Assembly (NCBI GenBank): GCA_021730985.1
Contig: JAKFYI010000028.1
Span: 1-60,719 of the forward strand
Origin: Hyphomicrobiales bacterium
Lineage (GTDB): Bacteria; Pseudomonadota; Alphaproteobacteria; Rhizobiales; Xanthobacteraceae
Reading direction: 5' to 3'
Length of the DNA stretch: 60,719 nucleotides
Shown: positions 25,238-33,857 of the stretch, one piece after another
Numbering within the stretch: position 1 is the stretch's first letter
How the letters are laid out: each line of letters begins with the position of its first letter
Program-made: the position numbers and the translations under genes
Notes under the pieces: model-generated
The model's input: only the letters and a program-made list of their open reading frames with translations
Databases searched by the model: none
What the model was told of the DNA's origin: nothing

Positions 25238-26092
25238 CTACTCCGGCTCGCCGCCGACGAATCCGCCGACCTTCCAGCCCGTCGCGTCTTTGGCGTAGCA
25301 AAGCTGATCGTTGCCGAGCGGGCTGAGCGCGTCGGCCGGCACGTAGCCGACCTTGCCGGACGGGGTGACGATCTTGAGCATCGGCATCTGGCCGGGCGGC
25401 GGCTCCGGCCCTTCCTCCTCCATCACGCGGACGAAGTGCATACCGAGCTTTTCGGTCACCGGGGCGCTGACATGCGCGCTGCCGCGGACTTCGATTCCGG
25501 GCTGCGCCGGGTAGCCCCATTCGGCTTCGTTGGTGCCGGTCTGCTTGGCGAGGTTTTCGAGCTGCTTGACGTCGAACACCGGGTCGGCGGGTGCGCACAG
25601 CGTGTCCTTCTTGCCGGGAACCGGCATCGCGGTCGGGTCGGCGGCGTAGCCGGCCAGCGCGTCCCAGCCGGCGCCGTCCTTGGCATTGAGGTCGAGCACG
25701 CGCGCCAGGTTGTCCATGCCGGAACGCTTCTTGTCGGCGCGGTCGCCCTTTTCGCCGAGCCAGAAGAAGTCCTTCGCCACCACCATCTTGGCGAGCGCGG
25801 CGCGATCCTTGCGCTTGGCGATCTCGCCGATCTGCTTGCGGAAGGTCTCGAAGCTTGGATCGTTGACCGGCCGCGGCGCGCCGATCTGAACCGGCTCGTA
25901 GGGCTTCGGCGCGGCCTGCGGCGGTGCAGCCTGCTGCTGTGGCGGCTGCGCCGGACGCTGCTGCTGCTGCTGTTGCTGCTGCTGCGTCCCGCCCGGCGGC
26001 GGCGCAGGCCGCGGCTGGACCTGGGACAGGGCAGGCGCGGCGGCGAACAGCAGTGCGCTGGCGGCAAGCGGAAGCAGGGCGGCACGGCGCAT
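25238..26092 (-). CDS. Exported poly-Gln/Pro-rich hypothetical protein
   Basis: Secreted protein of 284 residues. A signal peptide (1-23, ending ALSQV) precedes a low-complexity zone (24-65) of Pro, Gln and Ala, including nine consecutive Gln encoded by a CTG/TTG-type triplet run. The ordered part (about 75-284) has FRKQIGEIAKRKDRAALAKMV and a C-terminal beta-rich section around VRGSAHVSAPVTEKLG and SGKVGYVPADAL, resembling an SH3-like domain. I do not recognise a named family for the middle. The ATG at 26092 has GGAGCA upstream. Length change in the Gln tract could vary the linker. Confidence 0.7.
   Translation of the reverse strand: MRRAALLPLAASALLFAAAPALSQVQPRPAPPPGGTQQQQQQQQQRPAQPPQQQAAPPQAAPKPYEPVQIGAPRPVNDPSFETFRKQIGEIAKRKDRAALAKMVVAKDFFWLGEKGDRADKKRSGMDNLARVLDLNAKDGAGWDALAGYAADPTAMPVPGKKDTLCAPADPVFDVKQLENLAKQTGTNEAEWGYPAQPGIEVRGSAHVSAPVTEKLGMHFVRVMEEEGPEPPPGQMPMLKIVTPSGKVGYVPADALSPLGNDQLCYAKDATGWKVGGFVGGEPE
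25966..25990. repeat. Triplet repeat encoding poly-Gln
   Basis: An imperfect run of CTG/TTG triplets (about 25961-25986) encodes the nine Gln on the minus strand. Slipped-strand copying could change its length by whole codons without breaking the frame. Confidence 0.6.
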
Positions 26093-26240
26093 CGGTTGCT
26101 CCTTCGATTTCGATTCGATGCAGGCTTCGATCTTTAGCGACCTAATGCCGGAATTGCGACCGCCATGCGGCGGCGGTCCCGCTATGCTGGCTTGGCCGAT
26201 TCATTGCAAAGGCCCGGTACCCATGCCCGCCACTCCCGTG

Positions 26241-26327
26241 ATGCCCTACCTTTTCCCGATCGTCTTGCTGCTCGCCTCCAACGTGTTCATGACAGCCGCC
26301 CGGTACGGCCAAGGCGGCCTTCCATGA
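26241..26327 (+). pseudogene. Remnant of a DUF486 (DMT-family) membrane protein gene
   Basis: A 28-codon reading frame (35 if read from 26223) gives a hydrophobic segment with LFPIVLLLASNVFMTAARYG, which looks like the N-terminus of DUF486 proteins (usually about 110-120 residues, with an FMTFAWYG motif). It stops after 28 residues, and the methyltransferase start overlaps the stop (ATGA). I see no remainder of the family sequence downstream. It is best read as a truncated gene, possibly now acting as a leader for the methyltransferase. A genuine short membrane peptide cannot be excluded. Confidence 0.5.
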
Positions 26328-27091
26328 TCGAAATCGTTAGCGGTCACGCCGCCATCGACCGGTATCTCGCGGGCGGCTATTCGCGCGTGCGGGGCATGTC
26401 GTCGCGCTTTGCCGCAGCGATCTGCGGTCATGTGATCCGGCGTCAGACCGAACTCGGCATCACGGGCGACGTGGCCGAGATCGGCACCTTCGAGGGCCGC
26501 TTCTTCATCGCGATGGCGCTGGGGCTGGCTGAGGGGGAGCGCGCGCTCGGCATCGACCTGTTCAGTTGGCCGAACGCGGGCGTGCATGATCGTCTGCTTG
26601 GCCATTGCGCTAGCGCCGGACTGGCGCGCGAGCGCTTCACCACATGGAAGGGCGACACGCGATCATTGCCGCCGGACGGGCTGCGCGGACAACTCGCGCT
26701 CGATCCGGTGCGCTTCATCCATATCGACGGCGAGCATTCGCACGAGTGCCTCAGCCACGATCTCGAACTGGCGCACCAGGCGCTGCATCCGTCCGGCGTG
26801 ATCGCGCTCGACGACATGCTACACCCCGGCTATCCGACGCTGATCGTCGCGGTGCTGGATTATCTGAAGCGCCATCCGGAGATGGTCGTGGTCTGCATCA
26901 TCGACCGCGAGGACATTTCCGCGGCGGCGAAATTCTTGCTGTGCCGCGCCGAGGTGGCGGGGCTCTACGAACAGGATCTCATGAGCAGCTTCGCGCCGTT
27001 TCACTACATCGTCGGCGGCGACGTGATGGACCGGCTCACCCTGATCCTCACGCCCGAGCCGAAGATGGCCGATATCGGCTGGAACGATTAG
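26324..27091 (+). CDS. Class I SAM-dependent methyltransferase (Methyltransf_24 type)
   Basis: Protein of 255 residues. The SAM-binding motif I is VAEIGTFEGRFFIAMALG (about 49-66), with the acidic residue of motif II in ALGIDLF (about 74-80) and a motif near PVRFIHIDGEHSHE, where the His/Asp pair recalls sugar and cephalosporin hydroxylase-like methyltransferases of the Methyltransf_24 group. The ATG overlaps the DUF486 remnant stop by four bases, and its own ribosome site is weak, suggesting reinitiation. It is convergent with the HerA-like gene, only four bases apart. Substrate unknown. Confidence 0.82.
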   Translation: MIEIVSGHAAIDRYLAGGYSRVRGMSSRFAAAICGHVIRRQTELGITGDVAEIGTFEGRFFIAMALGLAEGERALGIDLFSWPNAGVHDRLLGHCASAGLARERFTTWKGDTRSLPPDGLRGQLALDPVRFIHIDGEHSHECLSHDLELAHQALHPSGVIALDDMLHPGYPTLIVAVLDYLKRHPEMVVVCIIDREDISAAAKFLLCRAEVAGLYEQDLMSSFAPFHYIVGGDVMDRLTLILTPEPKMADIGWND

Positions 27092-27095
27092 CCGG

Positions 27096-28775
27096 CTATT
27101 TCTTGATGAGGCCGCCCAGCACGCCGCGCACGATGGCGCGGCCGATCGCGCTGCCGACCGACGAGGCGACCGATCGTGCGACCTGCTTGGTCACGACCTC
27201 TCCGGTGGACATTCGGCCGCGCGGGCGCCCGCCGCGCGGTCCCGGTGTGCTGCCGCCGCCCAGCACATCGCCGATCACGTCACCCCAACTGCCGCCCGAC
27301 GGTGGCGGCACCTCCGGCGGCAGCGGCGCTCTCGGCATTCGCGGCACCGACGATCCGCTGCGGCGAGTCTCGGGATAGGGGGCGGGCGCGCGGGGCGCCG
27401 GCTCCTCGCGCGGCGCCTGACCCCAAGGTCCGGGCCGGGCGGTCGGCGACTTGGGCGTATCGGGCGTCTGGCCCGTGCGGCGCTGCAGGATTTCGTAGGC
27501 CGATTCCGGATCGATGGTCTGATCGTATTTGCCGTGGATCGCGCTCTTGGCGATCACCGCCTTGCGCTCGGCCGGCGTCACCGGCCCGATCCGCGCCGTG
27601 GGCGGCGCGACCAGCGCGCGCTCGACCATCGACGGCGTGCCGTTGCCTTCGAGGAATGACACCAGCGCTTCGCCCTTGCCGAGTTCGGTAATCACCGCTT
27701 CCGTCTTTAGCTTGGGATTGGGCCGGAAGGTTTCGGCTGCGGCCTTCACCGCCTTCTGGTCGCGCGGGGTGAACGCGCGCAGCGCGTGCTGCACGCGGTT
27801 GCCGAGCTGTGCCAACACTTTGTCCGGCACGTCGAGCGGGTTCTGCGTGACGAAATAGACGCCGACGCCCTTGGATCGGATCAGCCGGACCACCTGCTCG
27901 ATCTTGTCGAGCAGAGGCTTCGGCGCATCGTCGAACAGCAGGTGCGCCTCGTCGAAGAAGAACACCAGCTTCGGCTTGTCGAGATCGCCGACCTCGGGCA
28001 ATTCCTCGAACAGTTCGGACAGCAGCCAGAGCAGGAAGGTCGAGTACAGCCTGGGGTTCTCCATCAGGCGGTCGGCGGCGAGGATGTTGATGATGCCGCG
28101 GCCGCTTTTGTCGGTGCGCATCAGGTCGTTGATCGACAGCGCTGGCTCGCCGAAAAACTTCGCGCCGCCCTGGTTGTCCAGAATCAGAAGCTGGCGCTGC
28201 ACGGCGCCAACTGTCGCCGCGGCGACGTTGCCGTATTTCTGGCCGATCGCTTTGGAATTCTTGGACAGATAGTTGAGCAGCTCGCGCAGGTCCTTGAGAT
28301 CGATCAAGCCCTTGTTGACGCTGTCAGCCGCGGCGAATTCGTCGTCGGCGAACTTGAAGGCGATATTGATGACACCTTCCTGGGTTTCGTTGAGGCCGAG
28401 CATCCGCGAAATCAGCAGCGGACCCATCTCGAACAGCGTGGTGCGGATCGGGTGGCCCTGTTCGCCATACAGATCCCAGAACACCACCGGGAATTCATCC
28501 GGCTGGTACTCGATGCCTATATCTTTGGCACGTTGCAGCAGAAAATCCTTCGGCTCGCCGGGCGCCGAAATGCCGGACAGGTCGCCCTTGATATCGGCTG
28601 CGAACACCGGGACGCCGGCGCGGGAAAATCCCTCTGCCAGAACCTGAAGAGTCACGGTCTTTCCGGTGCCGGTCGCGCCGGTCGCCAGTCCGTGCCGGTT
28701 GGCAAGCCGCAACGCCAGGTATTCCGGCTTGCCGCTCTTGCCGACGAAAATCTTGCCGTCCGTATCGTTCGCCAT
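27096..28775 (-). CDS. HerA-like P-loop ATPase (DUF853 family)
   Basis: Cytosolic ATPase of 559 residues. Walker A GATGTGKT (33-40) and Walker [10 protein letters not shown] (about 270-278) sit in a HerA/FtsK-type core; the [27 protein letters not shown] segment is characteristic of the DUF853 family (E. coli YjgR). The last 100 residues are a Pro/Arg/Gly-rich linker followed by a short Gly/Val-rich tail. Related HerA proteins act as DNA pumps; YjgR's role is unknown. The ATG at 28775 is preferred (AGGCGGG upstream). It is divergent from the formamidase gene, sharing a 104-base region. Confidence 0.88.
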   Translation of the reverse strand: MANDTDGKIFVGKSGKPEYLALRLANRHGLATGATGTGKTVTLQVLAEGFSRAGVPVFAADIKGDLSGISAPGEPKDFLLQRAKDIGIEYQPDEFPVVFWDLYGEQGHPIRTTLFEMGPLLISRMLGLNETQEGVINIAFKFADDEFAAADSVNKGLIDLKDLRELLNYLSKNSKAIGQKYGNVAAATVGAVQRQLLILDNQGGAKFFGEPALSINDLMRTDKSGRGIINILAADRLMENPRLYSTFLLWLLSELFEELPEVGDLDKPKLVFFFDEAHLLFDDAPKPLLDKIEQVVRLIRSKGVGVYFVTQNPLDVPDKVLAQLGNRVQHALRAFTPRDQKAVKAAAETFRPNPKLKTEAVITELGKGEALVSFLEGNGTPSMVERALVAPPTARIGPVTPAERKAVIAKSAIHGKYDQTIDPESAYEILQRRTGQTPDTPKSPTARPGPWGQAPREEPAPRAPAPYPETRRSGSSVPRMPRAPLPPEVPPPSGGSWGDVIGDVLGGGSTPGPRGGRPRGRMSTGEVVTKQVARSVASSVGSAIGRAIVRGVLGGLIKK

Positions 28776-28879
28776 TGCCCGCCTTTGATGCTTGGCTCGG
28801 TGGCCGCTTCGGGCGAAGCTTAGTGCAACGGTCGACTTTCGCCCAGACCTGAACAAGAGGCCGAGGAGAACCTGAAATC

Positions 28880-29830
28880 ATGGCCAATCATCGACTGGAC
28901 GCCTCCGCCGACACCGTGCACTGGGGATATTTCGACGCGGCCCTGAAGCCGCTCGTCACCGTGGACTCCGGCGACACCATCACCATCTCGACGGTGTCCG
29001 GCCAGGTCAATCAGGTGCCCAAGCCCGAATTGGGCTTTACCGTTCCGCCGGCCCTGACGGGGATCCACCAGAAGCTGCAACCGAAGCTCGGCGGTCCGCA
29101 CATCCTGACCGGTCCGATCGCGGTACGCGGCGCCAAAAAGGGGCAGGTGCTCGAGGTCCGGATCAAGTCGATCGATCTGCACTACGACTGGGGCTACAAC
29201 ACGATCCGTCCGTTGAACGGCGCGTTGCCCCACGATTTCACCGAACTGCGGTTGATCCACATTCCGCTCGACCGCGAGCGCATGGTCGGCAAGATGTCGT
29301 GGGGCGCCGAGATCCCGCTCAAGCCGTTCTTTGGCATCATGGCGGTGGCGCCGCCTGTCGCATGGGGCCCGGTCAGCTCGCCGCCGCCGCGCCGGAACGG
29401 CGGCAATCTCGACAACAAGGAACTGGTGGCCGGCGCCACGCTTTACCTGCCGATCTTCGAGGATGGCGCGCAATTCTCCTGTGGCGACGGCCACGGCGCG
29501 CAGGGTGACGGCGAGGTCTGCGTCACCGCGATCGAGACCGGGCTGATCGGCACGTTCGAATTGCACCTGCGCCCCGACATGAGTCTGGAATGGCCGCTCG
29601 CCGAGACGCCGACCCACATGATGACCATGGCGTTCGATCCCGATCTCGACGATTGCGTGGTGATTGCGCTGCGCGACATGATCAAGCTGATCTGCGCGCG
29701 CACCGGCTTGTCGCGCGAGGACGCCTACACGTTGTGCAGCCTCGCGGCCGATCTGCGGGTCACGCAGGTGGTCAATGGCAACAAGGGCATTCACTGTATG
29801 CTCGAGAAGAAGTATTTTACGCGCGCTTGA
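28880..29830 (+). CDS. Acetamidase/formamidase family protein
   Basis: Amidohydrolase of 316 residues in the FmdA/AmdA family, which releases ammonia from small amides. Family motifs are seen: HWGYFDAALKP, TGPIAVRGA, the DFTELRLIHIPLD block, a SSPPPRRNGGNLDNKE segment and the conserved FEDGAQFSCGDGHGAQGDGE loop, followed by AIET. There is no signal peptide. The ATG at 28880 has a GAGGAGAA site about 12 bases upstream. The exported RidA-like gene begins 24 bases later, so the two are probably co-transcribed, suggesting amide or imine nitrogen metabolism. Confidence 0.9.
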   Translation: MANHRLDASADTVHWGYFDAALKPLVTVDSGDTITISTVSGQVNQVPKPELGFTVPPALTGIHQKLQPKLGGPHILTGPIAVRGAKKGQVLEVRIKSIDLHYDWGYNTIRPLNGALPHDFTELRLIHIPLDRERMVGKMSWGAEIPLKPFFGIMAVAPPVAWGPVSSPPPRRNGGNLDNKELVAGATLYLPIFEDGAQFSCGDGHGAQGDGEVCVTAIETGLIGTFELHLRPDMSLEWPLAETPTHMMTMAFDPDLDDCVVIALRDMIKLICARTGLSREDAYTLCSLAADLRVTQVVNGNKGIHCMLEKKYFTRA

Positions 29831-29853
29831 TGCACGGACAAAAGGAGAGAGCA

Positions 29854-30303
29854 ATGGGGCTGATCGGCATGTTGGCGTTGCTGGCCATGTTCGGCGCAGC
29901 GCCCCTCGAAGCGCGCGACTATCTCAAGCAGGAGCGCGCGCAGTCGCGCGGCTTTTCGCCCGGAGTTGTGACTGACGGCGGCAAGATCGTCTGGGTGTCG
30001 GGCCAGACCGGGCTGGTCGATGAGGACGGCAAGTCGATGGCCGGGAATTTCGAAGGCCAGGCGCGCGTCATCTTTCGCGCCATCGATGCGGTGGTGAAGC
30101 GCGCCGGCGGCAGCATCAAGGACGTGGTCACCATCACGGTCTATCTGACCGACCCGCGGCTGATCGATCCGCTGATGCCGCTTCGCCGCGAGTTCTGGCC
30201 GGAGGGGAATTTCCCGGCCAGCACGACCATCACCGTTCACAGCCTGCCGGCGGTCGGCATGATGCTGGAAATTTCCGCGGTGGCGGTGATCGGCGACAAG
30301 TAG
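29854..30303 (+). CDS. RidA/YjgF-family protein with N-terminal export signal
   Basis: Protein of 149 residues. The domain at about 30-148 has RidA features: GVVTDGGKIVWVSGQTG, FRAIDAVVKRAGGSIKDVV, a TVYLTDP strand and the C-terminal LEISAVAV. The usual catalytic Arg region is present only as a PLRREFWPEG segment; I cannot name the exact residue. Unlike cytosolic RidA, the first 20 residues (MGLIGMLALLAMFG) look like a signal peptide or anchor. The ATG at 29854 follows AAAGGAGAGA. It sits just after the formamidase and four bases before the convergent PQQ dehydrogenase stop. Confidence 0.82.
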   Translation: MGLIGMLALLAMFGAAPLEARDYLKQERAQSRGFSPGVVTDGGKIVWVSGQTGLVDEDGKSMAGNFEGQARVIFRAIDAVVKRAGGSIKDVVTITVYLTDPRLIDPLMPLRREFWPEGNFPASTTITVHSLPAVGMMLEISAVAVIGDK

Positions 30304-30306
30304 CCG

Positions 30307-31428
30307 CTATTTCGCCGGCGTCACGCGCAGGATGCGTCCGTCCGGACTGTCGGTGGCGAGATAGAGCGCGCCATCGGGCCCGGCACGCACGTCGCGGATG
30401 CGCTCGCCGGCGCCTTGGAGCATCCGTTCTTCGCCGGTGACCTTGTCACCGTCGAGCGTCAGCCGCACGATCATCTGATCGCGCAATGCGCCAACGAACA
30501 GGCTGCCGCGCCACGATGGGAACAGCGTGCCGTTGTAGAACGCCATGCCGGAGGGCGCGATCGACGGCACCCAGTATTTGATCGGCTGCTCCATGCCCGG
30601 CTTCGACGTGGCGTCGTGCAGCTTGGCGCCGCCGTAGTTGACGCCGTAGCCGATCACCGGCCAGCCGTAGTTCTTACCCGGCTCGATGATGTTGACCTCG
30701 TCGCCACCCTGCGGGCCATGCTCGTGCGTCCACAGCTTGCCGGTCACGGGATGCAAGGCCGCGCCCTGGACGTTGCGGTTGCCGAAACTGAAGATTTCCG
30801 GCTTGGAATCGTTGCGGTCCGCGAACGGATTGTCCTTCGGCGCGGCGCCATCGGGCGTCACGCGGACGATCTTGCCGACGTGATTGCCGAGATTCTGCGC
30901 CTCCTTCGGATGCGAGCCGTGATCGCCCAGTGTCAAAAACAGGTTGTTGTCGGGCGTCTGCACGATGCGGCAGCCGAAATGCCGACCGCTCGATGCCGGG
31001 CCCTCCTGGCGGAAGATCACCTTCACGTCTTCGAGCTTGTCGCCGGCAAGACGCGCCCGCGCCATTGCGGTGTGGGCGCCGCCGCCATCGTGCGCTTCGG
31101 CAAAGCAGAGATAGAGAGTCTGGTTTTGCGCGAAGTTGCGGTCGAGCATCACGTCGTGCAAGCCGCCCTGGCCGGACGCTTGCACCTTCGGCACGCCGGA
31201 TAATGGCGGCGAGTGCTTGCCTTCGGCGACGATGCGCAGCCGGCCGGGCCGCTCGGTCACCAGCATGCGGCCGTCGGGCAGGAAGGCGATCGCCCAGGGG
31301 TTGGCAAGACCGCTCGCAACGGTCTCGACCGTGAGGTTGCCTGCGGACGACTTGTGGGTCTGCGCTGCGGCCTCAATCGCGGTGAGCGCGAGCAGTGTGA
31401 CCGCGCAGGCAACGGCTTTCGATGTCAT
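30307..31428 (-). CDS. PQQ-dependent sugar dehydrogenase (soluble GDH/Asd-like)
   Basis: Periplasmic beta-propeller oxidoreductase of 373 residues with a signal peptide (1-23, ending AAAQT). Family motifs are GLANPWAIAFLPDGRMLVTERPG, GGLHDVMLD and SGRHFGCRI, the LTLGDHG and HPVTGKLWTHEHGPQGGDE blocks (the latter with the PQQ/Ca-binding His), and a SIAPSGMAFYNG strand. Members oxidise aldose sugars using PQQ. Start ATG 31428 is chosen from the signal peptide; the reading frame extends 47 codons further. PQQ biosynthesis genes are not in the window. Confidence 0.9.
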   Translation of the reverse strand: MTSKAVACAVTLLALTAIEAAAQTHKSSAGNLTVETVASGLANPWAIAFLPDGRMLVTERPGRLRIVAEGKHSPPLSGVPKVQASGQGGLHDVMLDRNFAQNQTLYLCFAEAHDGGGAHTAMARARLAGDKLEDVKVIFRQEGPASSGRHFGCRIVQTPDNNLFLTLGDHGSHPKEAQNLGNHVGKIVRVTPDGAAPKDNPFADRNDSKPEIFSFGNRNVQGAALHPVTGKLWTHEHGPQGGDEVNIIEPGKNYGWPVIGYGVNYGGAKLHDATSKPGMEQPIKYWVPSIAPSGMAFYNGTLFPSWRGSLFVGALRDQMIVRLTLDGDKVTGEERMLQGAGERIRDVRAGPDGALYLATDSPDGRILRVTPAK

Positions 31429-31534
31429 TGATGTTCCAGTGGTGACGATTTGGGCCAGCAGAGAACAACCTTGCCCCGCATTTGCGGTTCTAGTTTGCCG
31501 GGCGTTCATCAATTGATCGTGACAGATCGCGCGG

Positions 31535-32767
31535 TCAGCGCGCGGCGGCCATGGTGCGCTGGCGCACAACCAGCATCGCCAGCATCAGCAGGTTGACGAT
31601 GTTGAACGCGACGCCGGTGGCGAAGGCCGGCGCGTAATGGCCGTGCATGTCATAAAGAAATCCCGCGAGCCATCCGCCGACCGCCATGCCCGAGCCGCTG
31701 AGCAGCAGCAGCGTCGGCACCCGCCAGTATGCCTCGCTCGCCGGGAACAGGTCGCGGATCGCCAGCACGTAGGCCGGGATCAGCGCGCTGAAGCCGATAC
31801 CGAATGCGGCGGCAACCGTGAACAGGCCGACCTCGTCCTGGGTGAAGACAAATCCCGTCATCGCCGCCGCCTGCAGCGCGGAACTGAGTAGCGCGGTTTG
31901 CAATCCGCCGATCCGGTCGGACACCAGGCCCCATGCCTGGCGGCTGAGCAGGCCGGCGCCCAGCAGCACCGACAGCATCGCGGCGCCGACCGTGGCCGAG
32001 ATGCCGAGGTCGGTGCACAGCGCAACGAGATGTCCTTGCGGCATCGACATGGTGACGCAGCACATGAAGGAGGCAACCGCGATCCACACAAACACGAAGT
32101 TGGACGGCCAGCCGAGAACCTTTGGCCGCGTTCCGTCTGCTCCATTGTGGATCGCTACGGCAGCGGCCTCCGGCGGCGGCTTCAGGAACCAGGCGGCGAG
32201 TGGCAGGATCAGCGCGACCTGGAACAGCGCGTAGCCGATCATGGTCCAGCGCCAGCCGTAGAAGGCGATGGCGCGCTCGAACACCGTCGGCCAGATGAAG
32301 CCCGCGAGGTAGCCGCCGCTCGAGATCAGGGCGAGCGCGGAGCCGCGGCGCCGGTCGAACCACTGGCTGACATAGACGTAGAGCGGTGCGTTGAGCCCGG
32401 CGTTGCCGAGCAATCCCATGAACAGGCCGTGACCCAGGTAAAGCTGCCAGGGCTCGCTGCCGGTCGAGATGAAAAGGCCGAGGCAGATCATCACCGAGCC
32501 GAACATCACGGTCCAGCGGATGCCGATCTTGTTTGCCACGCGGCCCATCAGGATGCCGCCGACCGCCGAGCCGAACCAGGCCAGCGAACTCGCCAGCGCC
32601 GGTACCGAGCGCTGGGCGCCCATTTCCGCGGCAATGGACTTGAGTGCGACCGCCGTGATCCAGGGTCCGCCGAACGACAGGCCAAGCAGAACCAGCGAAA
32701 CGCCTGCGACAACCCAGGAGCTTCGCGTCTCCACGGAGCGCGTTTGGTCGTTGTCTTGAGTGGTCAA
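31535..32767 (-). CDS. MFS transporter
   Basis: Twelve-helix major facilitator of 410 residues. After a hydrophilic N-terminus (1-17) the helices follow in two halves, with the loop motif GRVANKIGIRWT between helices 2 and 3 and SDRIGG in the second half. A TTG start (32767) is likely but unproven; no ATG stands close by. The oxalate/formate antiporter or monocarboxylate group is a plausible relative, by length and motif only. It is divergent from Bug array gene 1 with only 84 bases between them, so shared control is likely. It could be a carrier for a substrate captured by the array receptors, though MFS proteins are not known Bug partners. Confidence 0.82.
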   Translation of the reverse strand: MTTQDNDQTRSVETRSSWVVAGVSLVLLGLSFGGPWITAVALKSIAAEMGAQRSVPALASSLAWFGSAVGGILMGRVANKIGIRWTVMFGSVMICLGLFISTGSEPWQLYLGHGLFMGLLGNAGLNAPLYVYVSQWFDRRRGSALALISSGGYLAGFIWPTVFERAIAFYGWRWTMIGYALFQVALILPLAAWFLKPPPEAAAVAIHNGADGTRPKVLGWPSNFVFVWIAVASFMCCVTMSMPQGHLVALCTDLGISATVGAAMLSVLLGAGLLSRQAWGLVSDRIGGLQTALLSSALQAAAMTGFVFTQDEVGLFTVAAAFGIGFSALIPAYVLAIRDLFPASEAYWRVPTLLLLSGSGMAVGGWLAGFLYDMHGHYAPAFATGVAFNIVNLLMLAMLVVRQRTMAAAR

Positions 32768-32787
32768 TCCGGTACCCGGCAGGGTCG

Positions 32788-32812
32788 TATGGCCATATGG
32801 CGCGGACGCGCC
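32788..32812. promoter_or_regulatory. Adjacent palindromes in the MFS / Bug array divergent promoter
   Basis: TATGGCCATA (32788-32797) and GGCGCGGACGCGCC (32799-32812) are perfect inverted repeats side by side in the 84-base gap between divergent starts. They could be operators for a dimeric regulator. This is inference from symmetry and position only. Confidence 0.35.
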
Positions 32813-32851
32813 AAGCTGTTACTCTGTAGCCAAGCCTGGGGAGGATGTGAA

Positions 32852-33829
32852 ATGCGAAAGTCGCTCATCGCGGTTGCGCTGGCGGCGGTCTGCGTCATCG
32901 CCACCGATGCCGCAGCGCAAACTTATCCGTCGCGCCCGATCACCATCATTGTTCCGTTCGCTGCCGGGGGACCGTCCGACGTGCTGGCGCGGGTGGTCGG
33001 CGAGCGCATGCGGGCGACCCTCAATCAGACCGTCATTGTCGAGAATGTGACCGGCGCGGGCGGCACGATCGGTGTGACGCGCGCCGCGCGCGCTCCGGCC
33101 GACGGCTACACCTTGAGCTTCGGGCACCTCGGTACCCATGTCGTCAACGGCGCGATCTATCCGCTGACGTTCGATCTGCTCAACGATCTCGATCCGGTCG
33201 GCCTGATCGGCGCCAATCCCATGCTGATCGTCAGCAAGAGCGCCGTTCCCGCGAAGGATCTCAAAGAACTGATCGCCTGGGTCAAGGCAAACGAGGCCAA
33301 CGTCACGTTCGGCACCGCCGGAGTCGGTTCCGGTGCGCATTTCAGCGGTGTCTATTTCCAGAGTCTGATCGGCACCAGGAGCCGCTACGTGCCGTATCGC
33401 GGAACCGGGCCCGCCTTGCAGGATCTGGTGGGCGGCCAGATCGACATCATCGTCGATCAGGCGTCGAATTCCATGCCGCAGGTGCAGGCCGGCAAGATCA
33501 AGGCTTACGCGGTCACCGACAAGAAGCGGCTCGCTGTCGCTCCGAACATCCCGACGGTGGATGAAGCGGGCCTGCCGGGCTTCCATGTTCTGCTCTGGTC
33601 CGGCCTGTGGGCGCCGAAGGGCACGCCGAAGGAGGCCGTCGCGAAGCTCAATGCGGCGATGCGTGAAGCGTTGGCCGACGCGGATGTGCTCAAGCGGTTC
33701 GGCGACCTCGGCCTCGAAGCGGCGGCAGCCAATCAGCAGACGCCGGAGGCGCTGCGCGCGCATCAGAAGGCGGAGGCCGACAAGTGGTGGCCGGTGATCA
33801 AGAAGGCCGGTGTGAAGCCCGAGGGCTAG
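32852..33829 (+). CDS. Bug/TctC-family receptor, tandem array gene 1
   Basis: First of nine tandem receptors; 325 residues. Sec signal (1-22, ending DAAA); mature protein starts QTYPSRP. The ligand loop is GGPSDVLAR (Asp43), followed by ENVTGAGG, and VPYRGTGPALQDL in lobe 2. The C-terminus KWWPVIKKAGVKPEG shows the array's shared tail. Start ATG 32852 follows GGGGAGG. A long open frame upstream overlaps the MFS gene and is an artefact. It is the only array member with a sizeable leader, so it probably carries the array promoter. The gene after it begins 28 bases later. Confidence 0.92.
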   Translation: MRKSLIAVALAAVCVIATDAAAQTYPSRPITIIVPFAAGGPSDVLARVVGERMRATLNQTVIVENVTGAGGTIGVTRAARAPADGYTLSFGHLGTHVVNGAIYPLTFDLLNDLDPVGLIGANPMLIVSKSAVPAKDLKELIAWVKANEANVTFGTAGVGSGAHFSGVYFQSLIGTRSRYVPYRGTGPALQDLVGGQIDIIVDQASNSMPQVQAGKIKAYAVTDKKRLAVAPNIPTVDEAGLPGFHVLLWSGLWAPKGTPKEAVAKLNAAMREALADADVLKRFGDLGLEAAAANQQTPEALRAHQKAEADKWWPVIKKAGVKPEG

Positions 33830-33857
33830 TTGGTCTGGAATCGTTTTGGGAAGCCGC

